A stretch of DNA of 64,000 nt from Cycas panzhihuaensis (GCA_023213395.1 CM041465.1:65851741-65915740), one strand, 5' to 3'; positions 21,680 through 34,744 are shown, counted from the first letter of the stretch. Notes: generated by a model not told the origin, from the sequence alone. Numbers and translations: made by a program.

Positions 21680-23691
21680 TGTTTCCCAAATTCTAAGAAT
21701 GGGCTTGGATATGCTTATGAATAAGTAAGTGTAGGTATGCTTATAAACTCTTTCCACACTTTATTGATTTATTTTATCATGAGTTTAGATAGTTGATATA
21801 TGTCTTGCTTGCTTTCTTGCATGCTTGTTGATGCCCCCTTTCTATTGATGATGAGAATGACTTCAGTCATTGGCCATTAGTCTATCCATCAGTCCTTTTA
21901 TGCTAGAATAGGTACTTAACTCCCCTTAAAAAGTCTTGTTAATCCCTTTTTGGTATCTTTACCTTATTACTTGTCTTGTTTTGCCATTATTTCCTTTATT
22001 TTACATCATTCTGTCCCTATTTTATTTTAATTTTTGACTCTTTTTCCTTGAATTTTTTCTCTATTTGGGTTGCCCCTTGCCCCTTTTTACATCCCACATT
22101 GACTAGAGGTCAATTCTCTATCTTTCTTACATAAGAAACTATCATTTATTAGTTCCCTATCACTTTGTGATACTATGAAGTTCTCAATGGTACAATTGTT
22201 GCTAACTCAAAAATAAACTTGAGGATGATAAGTGACTCATTTATTATTCCCCTATTAGTCCTGGGTGGTCCACGCTAATCCTAGAAAAATTCCCATCAAA
22301 TTTGGGTGGCTTAAGAAATCAAATCACACCCAAATCCATCTTCCTATGTGGGTTTTCAGCCAAATCCATGAGCATGATTCATGGATTTGGCCCCTTGTTT
22401 TCTCCCACATTATGGGTTGAAAACCACCCTACTCACCTCCATCCTCATTTATAAATATTCTAAATTTTTTATTGAGTAGGGAGGAGCAAGTTGAGAGGGG
22501 AGACTATATTATTATGTTGCTAAAATTCCATGAGAATTTGGCACCCCTTGATATACACTATTATTTACTCATTACATCTTTGGAAATATCCTTCCTAACA
22601 ATATTAGAGACCCTTTGGGAAGAGTATTAATAGCCATTAGCCATCTCTATTCCCTTAGGATAAGTGGTTGCTTATAGGTATTGTCTTTTGTCTTCTTATA
22701 GGAAAGAAGAGATCAAGTCACCACTTTTTTATCAACTAGAGCTTAGAGCCATTCACTAAATCTACTCTTCTCAGTAAAGTTCATATGAGGTATGCCGATT
22801 TGTAGGGTTTTATAAATGTTTCTTTTATTTTGAGCAGATTTATATAAACCTTTGTTGTATTGTAAGTTAACTCGATGAGAAAAAATGCTACTAGATTTTT
22901 GTTAGAATTTGTATCTTTTCCATTTGAGTCATATCACAATAGAGTCCAACTATCTCACATCAGAAGAGAGTGGTATTAATTGAACACACTCACCATTCTA
23001 GGTGTTCTCCCCTTCCTACTCTTAATTTTATTCTTATTTTTAAAACAAAAAGGAGGGAAACAAAAGAGAAAAGAAGAAAAAAATGGAGAAAGTATATATT
23101 TTTTTTAGGTATATTGCTTGTTCCCTTTTTCTCTTTTGTGCATAAAAAAAAAAAAATAATGAAAAAATAACAAAAATAAAAAAAAGAAAATTTAAAAATT
23201 TGTTAAAAAAAAGGAAGATCCCTTCTTTTTTCTTTCTTATGCATGTGCATCACATTATCACCTTTCAAGATAGTCCTTGTATAGTTTCATTTTTTTTCAA
23301 AAGCCCAAGCAAAGGAAGGAACCGCATAGTTGTAAATCATTGAACTCATGGTGCAATATTATGTTTCTAGCTAGGGCAACTCTTTGTCCTTAGTGAATAG
23401 AAAAAGCATATAGATGTATGTAGATATGTGTTTCCTTTTATAGCATGCCTTAGGCCCCCACTACCAAAAATTTAAACCATTTACATGCACACACAAACAT
23501 TCATGTTGCCCTAGTCTAGCTATCTTTACATCATTTGAAAGTCAATGCACCTTATAGCTATGTCCAAGAGGTGCAAAAGTGCCTTGAGTAAGGCTTAGAT
23601 TCACTTTGACCTTGTACACACACCATATACACCCTAGTTTTATGTTGCTAAGTTTGTTGCTCATGTTCCACCCTGCCTTATGCATGCTTCA
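21680..23691 (+). repeat. Tat-1 3' LTR (2012 bp)
   Basis: Starts TGTTTCCCAAATTCTAAGAA, ends GCATGCTTCA, followed by ATATA. Collinear with 1695-3723. TATA heptamer at 22450-22456. Confidence 0.95.
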
Positions 23692-23696
23692 ATATA

Positions 23697-25107
23697 CAAG
23701 CAAGATTAGTAACGGTCTAAATTTAACTTATAATCACCTTAATATATGCCATAAGTCTATTAAGTACTCTAAGTAAATCATATACAAGTGTAATTAGTCT
23801 AGTGATTATTATATGATTCACCAACCCATAATTAACTTATGTAAATATAATTCTAATGGCCCTCCTTAATGTTTACATCATTATCTTTAATGTTGATACA
23901 AATTTTGAATTTGTCAAGTTTACCTATAACTAATAGTTTAGTGAAGATATTTATTAGCTGCCCTTCAGTTGGTTTATACACAAGCTTGATCTTAATTCTA
24001 GATCTATGCTTGGAAGAAATTATGAGACACCTTAATATGTTTGGTGTGAGCATTAAACACTAGATTGTTGCTAATCTTTAATGTACTTTGATTGTTATGG
24101 AGTATTGGGCCTAATTACTCTAATAATAGGTTTACACTTTGCTTCAGTAAATGAAAATATAATATTCAACTACTTCTTAGTACTTTAAGTGATAATAATA
24201 GAACTTATATTAAAGAAATATCCTAAAGTGTATTTTCTCTTATCAACACATCTAACATAATCATAATTTGAATATCCCTCTAGCTAGAAACTATTATTTT
24301 AGCTAAATTCCAATCCATAGTACAATGTCCCCTTTAAGTATCTAAAGATCCACTTTGTAATATTTTAATGGATTTATTTTGGTTATACTATAAAACTTGA
24401 TGCCATACCAACTGCAAAGGATATATCAAGCCTAGTTGTAATCAAATAAATTAAGCTACTAACTAAAAGCCTATACATTATACCATTTATATGGTCTTCA
24501 TCATTCAGAGATGTTAACTTGAAATCTATCTCTATGGGGATTAAAATAGGTTTAAATTCTTCCATTTTAAATTTCTTCAAAATTTTCCATGCATACTTAG
24601 ACTTTGAAATGAATATTTTTCTAAGATTTTACTATACTTTCATTCCCAAAAGGTAGTATAGTAATTTAAAATTTATCATCTAAAAGGTCCTTTTAAACAT
24701 AATTCCTTAGGTCTTCAACCATTGAGGTATTTCCACCTATGATCATAAGATCATCCATATATAATACTATGAAGATGACTAAATTACTTTCAATTATGAT
24801 ATATAGGTTTAGATCAATTGGAAACATCTCAAAACTATTATTTAAAAAAATACTGATTAATCTTGGAGTATTGGGCTCTTAGAGCATGCTTTAGGCCATA
24901 TAAAACCTTCTTCAAGGAATATACTAGGTGTTCTATTCCCTTCATAATATGTATAGGTGGTTGCTCCATATAGATCTTCTCCTTAAGATTTCCATTTAGA
25001 AAGGCACTTTTGACATTAAATTAATATAACTTCCATTTGAATTAAGTAACTAATTATAATATTGGTTTAATTACCACCATCTTGGTTATTGAAGTAAATT
25101 TCTCTTA
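23697..25107 (-). pseudogene. Copia B (antisense): LTR end, RNase H and RT C-terminal part
   Basis: Minus strand, read from 25107 down: RT remains with the block YVDD-like region near 24770, KPILIPIEIDFKL and SLIYLITTRLDISFAVG at about 24550-24400, then RNase H ending with the copia hallmark PTEGQLINIFTK near 23975-23935. A purine tract AAGGAGGG follows at 23862-23870 and then the LTR start (TTAGAATTATATTTAC, first bases decayed) near 23858. Frames are shifted often. The LINE interrupts it at 25107 and the upstream part resumes at 31538. Tat-1 sits in its LTR. Confidence 0.8.
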
Positions 25108-25740
25108 GCTTAATATTTTTAATTAAAGGAAGGATAGTACAAAGAGAGTACTTCAAATAGCTATCTTAGATGTTTCATAGGGTCAACCAGAGAGTGACAT
25201 CGACGGGCTAGAGCATGAACAAGTGAAATAAAGATTCTTAAGATTTTGGCACTGTGACGAAGACCGGGTATGAGAGGTTCTCACTAGGTAGGCGAGAGGT
25301 AATCACTAGTCATAAGGATTCAATGGGAGGTAGCCCCATTTCTATTTAGTGATGGATTGAGAGTTCCAGTAACCTCTAAAAAGATAGCAGTCATATCATT
25401 GAAGAGATTCATAGTGGAAATAGTGGGGTTTGGAGGATATCATCCATGGATTCATAAGCATGTGAGAGGGCACTCGAGGGCATGTATCTCCTCACTCTTA
25501 GATAGGATGCTCCCTAGGAGGCATAGTTTTGTAGATAGGAGAACATATATGGAATTGGGAGGAGGCAGAAAGGAGGACAAGCTGGACCCTGAGAAGAAGA
25601 GATTGGGTTTGTATCTACCTCGAGAGGAGATAAGTACACCTTTATTTTCCTTTAAGTAGTTAGAATTAGTTTTCTTGGTTTGGATGGAAGTTTTAATCTC
25701 ATTTTATTGAACTATAGAGGAACCTACATGTAAATAGGAT

Positions 25741-26790
25741 ATGGATCCATTATTAAATCAAGCCTAAAACCTGAATCAGACCCATAACCCCCTTAGGGAT
25801 AAATCATACCTAAAGGCTGTTAGAAACAAAGAGGTGGAATCAATCGAAATAAATCCTATCATAGATGAGAACCAGGTTAGAATCCCTATTCTTAAAAGAC
25901 TATTTAATCAGATGGAAAAATACTGGGAGAACAATTTAGTGGGGCATTTCTTGAGTCCTAATCTAAGGATGGATCCCATAAGGAAATGAGTGAGCCAAAG
26001 ATGGAAGTTGAAAGGTTTAGTGGAGGTTATTACTCTCCCTGAAGGGTGTGTACTTTTTAAGTTCACACTTCGTAAAGATATAGTAAATGTATTACTAAAA
26101 TCCCCTTGGATGATGGGAAGAAAGGTGGTGCTAATGGAGAAATAACACCTAGGCTTTGATCTGGTCAGGGGATCTATAAAGTAAATTCCTTTTTGAGTCC
26201 AACTACTTGGCCTACTCCTTCAAGACTTGGATCTAGACATTATTAGATGGGTAACAAAGGTTATAAGACCCCTCTTAGTAGTGGATTTAGCTACAAAGAA
26301 TAGAAGTAGACTTGTAAATACTAGGTTTTATATTTTAGCTAGAACATATGAACCCTTGCTTAATCAGGTTCTCATTGATGGATTTAATTAGAACAAGGAT
26401 AAAAAATTAATGTTTGAGCTTGAGAATATGAAATTCTCAAGGTGTAAATGACTAGGTCAACTCCCTCATAACTTTCTAGGGGAAGCAATATAAAATCCTT
26501 TGGTGGATGATGAGGAAAAGAAAAAGAATCTGGAGGAGAAGAATAACCCAAAAGAGGGTTTTAAAGAGGGAAACTAGAATGATGAAACTTAAACTAAGTT
26601 TGGACATGAACTAAATCAAATAGACATTGGGCAAGATCAAGACCCAACTATGGCAAAGTAGGACTTAACTTTGGAGGAAGAAGACATTCTTTTTTAAGAA
26701 GGGGAGGAAGAATTGAGAACCCCCCTATCCCTACCCAGCCCCAATTTAAAGAAATTTAAACTGGAGTTGTTAGTAAAGAAATTACTAAAT
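25741..26790 (+). pseudogene. LINE ORF1 (DUF4283-like nucleic-acid-binding protein)
   Basis: An ATG at 25741 opens MDPLLNQA; the same frame then runs through RDKSYLKAVRNKEV and LPEGCVLFKFTLRKDIVNV to SPWMMGRKVVLMEK near 26145. The pattern of an aromatic/hydrophobic strand, then S-P-W-x-x-x-G-x-x-x-x-L, then a decayed F-D-x-x, is the DUF4283 domain usual in plant L1 ORF1. A later part (26490-26700) is rich in Glu, Asp and Lys. In-frame stops occur near 25765, 25988, 26143, 26182 and further on. It would coat the LINE RNA. I see no clear zinc knuckle. Confidence 0.7.
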
Positions 26791-27116
26791 ATAATAAAGA
26801 TTTGAAGGTGTCTAGGATAGAAGGCCCTTCCTTGGATGGGCAATAAGAGTAAAGGAGGCCTAAGAAGGTTTAGAAGGTTAAAGACTTAGGGACCTGATAA
26901 AGGAAGGAATCAGATCATCCTAAAGTTTTAGATTATGGCAGTGAGAAGAAGCTTGGGAGGCTATCATTGAAGGTGTTGCATGAAAGGGAGGTAACATTGT
27001 AAATAGATCTAAGGAGTCAAAGAACCCTTAGAGATGGGGTGGAGGGCAGGGCCCCAAAATATGAAGCAAAAGATGTTGAGTCCCAATAGGGGGGAGGGGA
27101 ATATGAATCGAGCCTC

Positions 27117-30100
27117 CTAGAACATAAGGGGTATAAATGTCCTGTTAAAGCATAGGATGGTAAAAGAGCTACATGCCCATATGGAGTTGGATATCCTTCT
27201 CCTCCAAGATATCAAATTAGTAGCTAAGAATAGGGAAAAAATTAAGAACAAAATATGGAGGGGAGCTAAGTGGATTATCTTAGATGGCTATAAGGGATCA
27301 GGTGGAATAGCCATCATGTGGAATCCTAGAGGATGGGAGGGAGAGGCCTATTATATCGAGGAACACTTTATCTCTAGTTAGTTGACATGCAAAAAATCAA
27401 ATAGCAAGTGGTTGGTTTCTAATGTTTATGCTCCTTTAACACATGAGGGGAAGAACCATTTTTAGGATAGGATATTGGAGGTATACAAGGAGTGGAAGGG
27501 GGCCTAGTTGATCTTGGGTGATTTTAATATGGCCTTATCCCCTGAGGAAAAGAAAGGTGGTTAGTTGGGTGGACAAGAAGCATGGAGGACTTGGGGGATT
27601 TCATGTAAAAGGGAGCCCTGATAGATGTATTTCTAAAGGGTCCTAAGTATACCTAGTCAAACAAAAGATTAGGAGAAAATCACATCTAGGTAAAACTAGA
27701 TAGAGTGCTTGTCAACTATGTTTGGGCTAGTAGGCAGAGTAACATTACTTTGGAAGCTTTGTCAAAGTTAATTTTAGACCATTCTCCCATGGTGCTGGGA
27801 TTCAATCAAAATAGAGGTCACATGGGAGCCCTTTTCCGCTTTGAATTAATGTGGACGAAGGATTCGAGTCTCCAAAATCTAATCTTTGAGTGGTGGAAGA
27901 TTCTCGTATAGGGCTGTGTGATGTTTAGATTTTAAAAAAAATTGAGCTAGGTGAAGCATTAGGTAAAAGAATGGAATAAAGGAACCCATGGTAATATCTT
28001 TGTCCTAAAGGACCAAATCTTAGAGGAGCTAAAGGTGTTAGAGGAAAAAATACAAGAGGAAGGGAGGTCTCTGCCCCTAGATCAATGCGAGAGATGCCTC
28101 TTATCCAATCTAGAGGGAGTTTTGGCTAAGGAGGAAATTTTCTAGAGACAAAAATCTAGGGCTTTGTGGCTTGCTGAAGGTGATAGAAACATGAAATCTT
28201 CCCACATGATGACTCTAACACATAGATTATGTAATCAAATTAAAGCTCTGGTTAACAAGGATGGGGAGTTAATTATAGAGCACAAAGTTATAAAGGATAT
28301 GGCTATGGATTACTTCAAAGAGTTATTTAATAAACCTGGTTGTATGGATGAGGAAGCTAGAAGAGAATTGCTAGCTATGATTCCCAAGAAGGTTGGAAAT
28401 GAAATGAACAAAGCCTTAGAATCTCCTTTCTCAATGGAAGAGATAAGGAAATATGTCTTTAGCATGAAGAGAGAGAAGGCTCTTGGCCCTGATGGCTTTC
28501 CTCTTGGTTTTTACCAGGAATATTGGGATATCATTAAAGAGGATCTCTTTGAAGCAGTGATGGAATTATTTAAGAATGGAAAGATACATGGAGAATGGTA
28601 GGCCACCTTTTTGGTCCTCATCCTAAAGAAAGGGAATGCTAAGAGAATAGAGGATTTTAGGCCTATTAGCCTATGTAATGTAAAATATAAAATCCTTACA
28701 AAGATCCTAACAAATAGATTAAAGGATATTCTTCCTACGATAATAGCTCCTAGTTAGGATGGGTTTGTAAAGGGCAGATAAATTCTAGATGAAATCATTG
28801 TTGTTCACAAAACAATTCACTTGACTTCTCAGAGGAAGGAGCCTAACATAATTGTCAAGATTGATCTTTCGAAGGCCTACGATAGAGTTTCGTGGGGTTA
28901 CTTGATAGAATGTAATAGAGTTTTTGGGTTTGGTGAAAGATGGAGGAAATGGATAGAAAGTTATATTTCTAAACTAAGTTTTTCAGTGATTATTAATAAA
29001 ACCTATACAACCTTTTTCCTAAGTTATAAGGGCCTAAGACAAGGTGACCCCATAGCCCCTTACTTATTTATCATCATATCTAAGCTTCTAGGCAGAGCTA
29101 TTAAAAGGGCTAGGATTGCCCATAAGATTGTGGGCCTAAAACCCACTTTGGGTATAGATAATGTGGTTCACTGTCACTTTGTGGATGACAATATCTTACT
29201 GAGTAGGGAATTCACATCGGATGCCAAAGCTATAAAATTAGTGCTTAAGAGGTTTGAAGTGTCTATTAATTAGAAGCTAAACCTTAATAAGAGTAATGCT
29301 TACTTTATGAACATCTTGGAAAGGACTCAAAGAAATATCAAGAAGATCTTGGAAATGCCCTCTAGGAATCTTCCTATAGTGTATCTCAATATGCTCCTAT
29401 TTGTAGGTAGAATGGGGAAGGATCTCTAGAATCTAATTATCAGTCAAGTCCAAGTGAAACTCATGGGCTAGAAGGGGGCCTTACTCAGTTAAGCTAGGAA
29501 ACTACAATTATTGGTGGCATCTCTCCAGAGTATTCTAACTTATATGATGTCCTTGTTTAGGTGTCTGGGGAAGGTTATTAAGGCTCTTGAGTCCACTCAA
29601 AAAAGGTTCCTATGGTCTGGGGTTAAGGATAGGGACAAAATTTATTTAGTGTCTTGGAAGAAGATTTGTATTCCTAAATGGGTTAGGGGCCTAAATGTTA
29701 AGGATATTACATGTTTTAACAAAGCTTTAGTTGCTAAATTGGGTTGGAGTTTGGTGAAAAAAGAGGAGAAACTCTAGTGTAAGATAATTACACAAAAATA
29801 TCTTAGAGATAATCAGTACTTGAAACAAAATTTCTTTAGTAATCAAGGATCTACTATATGGAGGGCCCTTGTCTATGTGAGGAAGATGTTGGTGTTGGGG
29901 GCCAATTGATGCTTAGGGGATGGAAAGTCAATTGACTTCTAAGAGGATATTTGGTGCAACCACACCCAATTGAGCAAGAACCTTGCTCTTTCTCCTTTCT
30001 AAGGCATATGTGAAAACCTCTATGGAAAAAATGTGGACAGCTACTAGGAGGTTTGGGAGGGTGAAAAGAAATGGAGAAGTTTTGATGAAATCCCCCCTAC

Positions 30101-31205
30101 CTACATATGAGCTCTTAGGAATGAGTTAAACAAGATGTACATTCCTAGATTCCCAAACTAAGACTCTTTGGTTTGGCTTGGATCTACATCAAGGGACTAT
30201 TCTGTGAAATTTAGCTATTTGTTTTTGATCTTTAAAAATGGTATAAATAAAAATAGTATGATAGGGGGTGTTTGGAATATGGATCTAATTTCCAAGGTCA
30301 CCATCTTCTAGTGGCTATGCCATAGGAATAATATTCTGACCCTTCACAACCTTAGGAAAAGAGGTTTCTCGCTAGTGAATAGGTGCCCTCTTTGCCTTCA
30401 AGAGGAGGAGTCATTAGATCATATTATGTTGCATTGTTCCTATACCAAGGAGGTGTGGGCAAAGCTTTGGAGTACTTTTGGGGTTATCTGGGTCTTACTT
30501 GGGATGGTAAAGGAAATGGCATCAACTTGGTATACCCCCTTAGGAGTAGGACTTTGAGTCTTTTATGGAGGACATCCTTGCCTATGCTAGTTTAGAACAT
30601 GTGGAAAGAAAGGAATAGGCATATTTTCTAAGACAAAAATATGAGTGAGTAAAAACTTTTCAAGATTATAACTATTGCTCTAAAAGAGACCCTAAAGGAT
30701 AAGGAAGATAATTATATTCCCCCTAAGGAAAGGATGACTTTGGTAAATTAGGATGTTGCAACACCCAACTTTAAGGTGGAAAATAAGAGACAAGTCACCT
30801 AGTACCACCCTCCAGAGAATTGGCTTAAAGTAAACTTTGATAGAGCATTAAAAGGTAACCCAGGGGAGGTTGGGGGAGGTGGGCTGTGTAGGGATAAGGA
30901 TGGTAAGGTGCTTTGGGATTTTGTAGAGTGTTATAGTACCTAAACAAACTATCAAGTTGAGATCAATGCTATGTATAAAGTAGTGGATATGATATCCCAA
31001 GAGGGGATCCAGAAGGTCATTATGGAAGGGGACTCCCTTAATGCAATAAAATTGATTAAAGGTGAAGAAGATCCAGATTGGAATCTTAGGGCCATGATTG
31101 ATGATGCTAAGGAGCTCCTCGAAGGTAGAAAAAATACATAGATGACTCATATTTATAGGGAGGAAATAGGGATGCTAATAAACTAGCGAATTGGGGGATT
31201 TAATT
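27117..31205 (+). pseudogene. LINE ORF2: endonuclease, reverse transcriptase, zinc finger, RNase H
   Basis: Endonuclease begins NIRGINVLLKHRMVKEL at about 27123; the usual L-Q-E-T reads L-Q-D-I near 27200, and LILGDFNMAL near 27511 keeps the D-F-N site. RT spans about 28440-29320 with EKALGPDGFPLGFYQ, KIDLSKAYDRVSW, GLRQGDPIAPYLF and FVDD near 29180, so the catalytic Asp pair is present. A CCHC-type finger CPLCLQEEESLDHIMLHC lies at 30384-30437. RNase H (about 30830-31200) begins VNFDRALKGNPG, keeps MEGDSLNAI and ends GNRDANKLAN. Frames change between 27390 and 27700 and again between 30557 and 30830, with scattered TAG/TGA. Plant L1s are known to have gained this archaeal-like RNase H. Confidence 0.9.
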
Positions 31206-31537
31206 AAGAAGGGCCAAAGTTTGGAGGGATGACTTCCCTAAGGCCATTATGGGTGTGATCAGGAAAGACTTAAAAGGAACAATTTCTAGCGATTTTTCTA
31301 GGTTGGATACTGGTTACCAGTGCCTGAAGATTTCATAGCTACCCACTAGGCTTGTCATAGATGGGGTGGGATAGTTTTATTATTAGGATGGGTTGTTCTA
31401 GTTAGCTAAGCCATGGGCTTGTCACAAAAGATCCTTGTAGTCGTTCTGGCATATTTTGTATATGGGTTGGGGTCCCCTTTTTAATCCCCTCATTTATTTA
31501 AACAAAAAAAAAAGTAATAATAAATAAATTTCTCTTA

Positions 31538-32560
31538 CTAATCAATCTATTCTAACTATTTAAACCCTTTAGCTACTAATCTAATTTCATACTTATCAAC
31601 TAAGCCATCAATTCTAAATTTGGTCTTACAGACCTATTTGTAACTAATTACCTTTTTGTGTATTAGAAAATTAACTAAGTCCTAAGTCTTATTATTTTCC
31701 ATACCTTAGATTTAGCATCTATTATTCTTCTCTATTTCTTCTCCTAGTTAGCCTCATCAAAACTTAAAGGCTATTCAACATTAACACATTTGCCATCAAA
31801 GCAAAATTTACTATATTTGGTCTCATCCTTGGCTTATATTTTTCTTCAGACTTGGGAAATTGAGCTTGTATAATAGTCTTTAAAAACCATTTACGAAGTT
31901 TCTTAATAGATGGAGTAACCTCAAGGTGAGATTTAGGGTTTGTTTTCTAAGTGTCTTCACACTCCTCCTCATCTTCCTCTTTATCTTCTAACTTTGGCTT
32001 TATTTTAGGCTTGACAAACTACTATATTAAAGAACTACATTCTTAATGTTTCTTAGTTCATTTTTCTTTGTCCTTTCATATTTTTAAAGTGTTAAAGTCT
32101 TGATCTTGATCTATATCTTACTTCTTACCTTCATCAAAATGACATCCTAAATTGTGTATACCTTTCTAGTTATCAACTCATATACCTAGAACATTTTATT
32201 TTCTTCACTATTCCCTACTAGGATGCACTTAAAATTTTTATCATTACACTTTTGGTATTTCTCCTTTAGAATATACACATACAAAAGTGCTTTATTATAG
32301 TTTTTATTACCTGACCATGCTTTTTTAAGTGTCATATTCTAGATAACTTTTGTATTACTTTTGTTAGTTACATATACTATTGTGCAAACAACTTCAACCC
32401 AAAAAGTCTCTCAGATATTCTTTACTTTTATTATTGGCTTTGTCCTTTTTGACCAAAATTTGATTCATCCTCTTATATACATCATTCTTTATTTCACTAA
32501 AACTGGGCCCTTAATTGATCTTCATGTTCATCAATAGATATTTTATTTAAATTCATTTAA
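31538..32560 (-). pseudogene. Copia B (antisense): integrase C-terminal part and RT N-terminal part
   Basis: Continuation of copia B on the far side of the LINE. Minus strand near 32480-32440 reads KRMNQILVKKDKA, the E-R-x-N-R-x-L block around the catalytic Glu of copia integrase. Further down come NWRNAIYI-like and DKxEDEEE stretches and an acidic linker near 31990. RT starts toward 31700. Frames are heavily broken. The 5' part (rest of integrase, protease, gag, 5' LTR) is missing; homology stops near 32560. Confidence 0.6.
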
Positions 32561-34725
32561 TTTGATTAATTGGGATCATGTTCTGTGTTGTATTAGGCCA
32601 TGTTTTGGTGAAATATGGTATTAATTTTATGGATGACATATGTTGAATGATAATGATTATATTATTATATATTTTCTTTAATGATGAATGAAAACTATAT
32701 CAACATAATTTCACTTTTATGGTCATTCTGACTCACTCCTTTTTCCTTGAAACGTTCCCTTGTTTCATTATTTTTCTCTTGATTTTTATCTTTAACTTAT
32801 TATTTTTCATGATTCTAGGGCTTGTGCTTAAGTTTTCACTCCTTCTAGGCTACTCTTTTATATTAGTGAAGTTATTTATACTTAAATTCTCTTGATGAAA
32901 AATTGTTTTAACTTTTCAATGATTAAATCTTATCTTCTATTTCATTGTGTTTTTGGTTTTGCTAAAAACATGGTCGATTATGTTTTATTAAGAAAATTAC
33001 ATTTTTCATTGTTAATAAAATTTGATCGATCATATTTTTAATTATTATACATAAAATTTTTTTAAATAATGCACCAATTTTATATGTTGCTGCCCAAATT
33101 CAATGCAAACCTACTCTATGTATACCCAGAACCCTTTGAAACCCTAGAGAGATCATTGATTCAAATGTTGTGAGCTTGATGGTATATTTTTAGAGAAAAT
33201 TCTTGAAAATTTGAGAGATTTCTTTGTGATTTTTTATTCCCATATTTGAGGGAAGAAAAGAGAAGTCAAGATAAAATGATTTGGAGCTTTTAGAGCTATG
33301 ATTGTTGCTTGTATGCTGCTTAAATTCAACTTGTTTTTGCTTATTGAGGTGCTTTGTTTGTTGTAACTCTTTACTTCAAGCTTCATCTCTTTAGTAAGGT
33401 ATTTTCTATTATTTTTTCCCTTTGGTTCAATGCCCTTTTAATGATTTTTTATGACCAGATATGTCTTTTTCCTTTATCTAATTTGTAAAACTCCTTTACT
33501 TGCATTTTTTCCTTGGGAAACCTTAACTAAAACGTTAACCTTGTATGGGAAACTAAGGGAGTAGTCTATTATGAAGAGAGATTACCTCTTCACCTCCAGA
33601 TATAGCTACTTCCTCTAATTCTTCTCACTTGTCTAAGCTTCACAAGAGATTTCAATCTCACCTCTTTTTTCTTAGCTATTGTTGAGCTTGTTCTTCTTAG
33701 TTTTCTTTCTTTTTTATGCTTAAGAATTCATTATTAAAATAAAGATTTCTAAATTTTTTGGTGTTGCATTCATTGACTTTTTTCTTTTTATTTTCTCTCT
33801 TTTCAAAAAAGAAACATTTATGTATGAATGATAAATCTTTGTAGTAAATAGACTTTGCATGTGGTTCAAGGATCTTATGGTGCCTAGAAGCTCCATGAGT
33901 GATAGAATCTCTTTATGATTTCAATTTAGTATTTATTTGCAATAATATCTAACATATAGTTAGTTACATGTGAGTTTAAAAGGCTACAAGTTATTTTTAG
34001 TAACTAAAATCATATTCAAAATCTCTCATTTTTATTGAAATCATCTTTGAAGTCCAAAATAACATGTATAAATTGAAAGATTTTATGTAAGCATATTATG
34101 TTATTTTAACTCTCACCAAATTTGATATAACATTACATATCATAGCATTTGAGTCTCATGTTTGTTACTTGTATATTTGAAGAGAAGTTTGTTATGCATC
34201 TTTATGAGATGACATCTCTTTCATTTTGGTCTTCTTTATTTAAAAACAAAAAAGGAAAAAGAAATAACATGCATATTTTACGTTCTTAGATTATCTTGAA
34301 AGGATAGTTAGATATTATTGTTTCATTGTTCTTTCTTTTCCATTCTTCAAAAATATATCAAACTTTCCATTGTTTAACCCTTTTCTTTATTATAGTAAAT
34401 CCAAAAATTTGAAACAATATAAGGAAAGGAGTCCCTAAGAAGGATACAAGAAATATTATCAGTGTAATTTTAAACTTAGATTTCCTATACTTGCTTGTGT
34501 AGGCTAGTGGATCCTAGTACTCCTCCTTATATGCTAGCATTTCGTTATCACATACATATTCAAACCAAATTATATAAATAAGTAGAGACTTCTTCTTAGG
34601 AGTTGATAAAGGTAGTCATTAGGTTTCTATAGGCTTTTTTATCTCTTGATCTAGACCTAAATAAAGGAAACACAATGTCATTAAGGGATACTTAGCCTAG
34701 GCCCAACTGATGTATGATATATTTT
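32561..34725. other. Unassigned AT-rich sequence, possibly an LTR of a third Tat element
   Basis: No open gene. The stretch precedes a Tat-like primer site at 34726, which would make it an LTR of about 2 kb, as in Tat-1. Promoter-like features include TATGTATACCC near 33118 and pyrimidine-rich blocks near 33650-33800. I cannot align it to the Tat-1 or Tat-2 LTRs by eye, and no TG start or second LTR copy was found, so the LTR call is a guess. Confidence 0.3.
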
Positions 34726-34744
34726 TGGTGACCATACTAGGGAA
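34726..34744 (+). promoter_or_regulatory. Tat-type primer-binding site (third Tat element)
   Basis: TGGTGACCATACTAGGGAA. It differs from the Tat-2 site (TAGCGACCATACTGGGGAC) at four of 19 positions, more like it than chance allows. The expected CA end just before it is not seen. Confidence 0.5.

Larger units (their letters stand above)
1695..23691 (+). mobile_element. Tat-1: giant Ty3/gypsy Tat-lineage LTR retrotransposon, internally defective
   Basis: Defined by two LTRs of about 2.0 kb in direct orientation, a perfect 5-bp target duplication ATATA (1690-1694 and 23692-23696), a Tat-type primer site one base after the 5' LTR, and a purine tract before the 3' LTR. Gag and protease match Tat-2 in order and sequence. 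Between the protease (about 13200) and the conserved 3' tail (from 21239) I find no RT, RNase H or integrase, so the element looks non-autonomous. Three later insertions, a gag-only LTR element, a solo LTR and a full copia, account for about 12.3 kb of its 22 kb. Without them it would be about 9.7 kb. It sits in the LTR of antisense copia B. Confidence 0.85.
25108..31524 (+). mobile_element. L1-clade LINE, near full length, inserted in copia B
   Basis: 6.4 kb flanked by a perfect 13-bp target duplication TAAATTTCTCTTA (25095-25107 and 31525-31537), ending in an A-rich tail (about 31501-31524). It encodes an ORF1 with a DUF4283-like domain and an ORF2 with endonuclease, RT, CCHC zinc finger and RNase H, the standard plant L1 layout. 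The first 600 bp are an untranslated leader with no recognised gene. Stops and at least two frameshifts in ORF2 make it inactive. It copies by nicking DNA at T-rich sites and reverse transcribing its RNA there, which fits the A-rich duplication. Confidence 0.95.
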
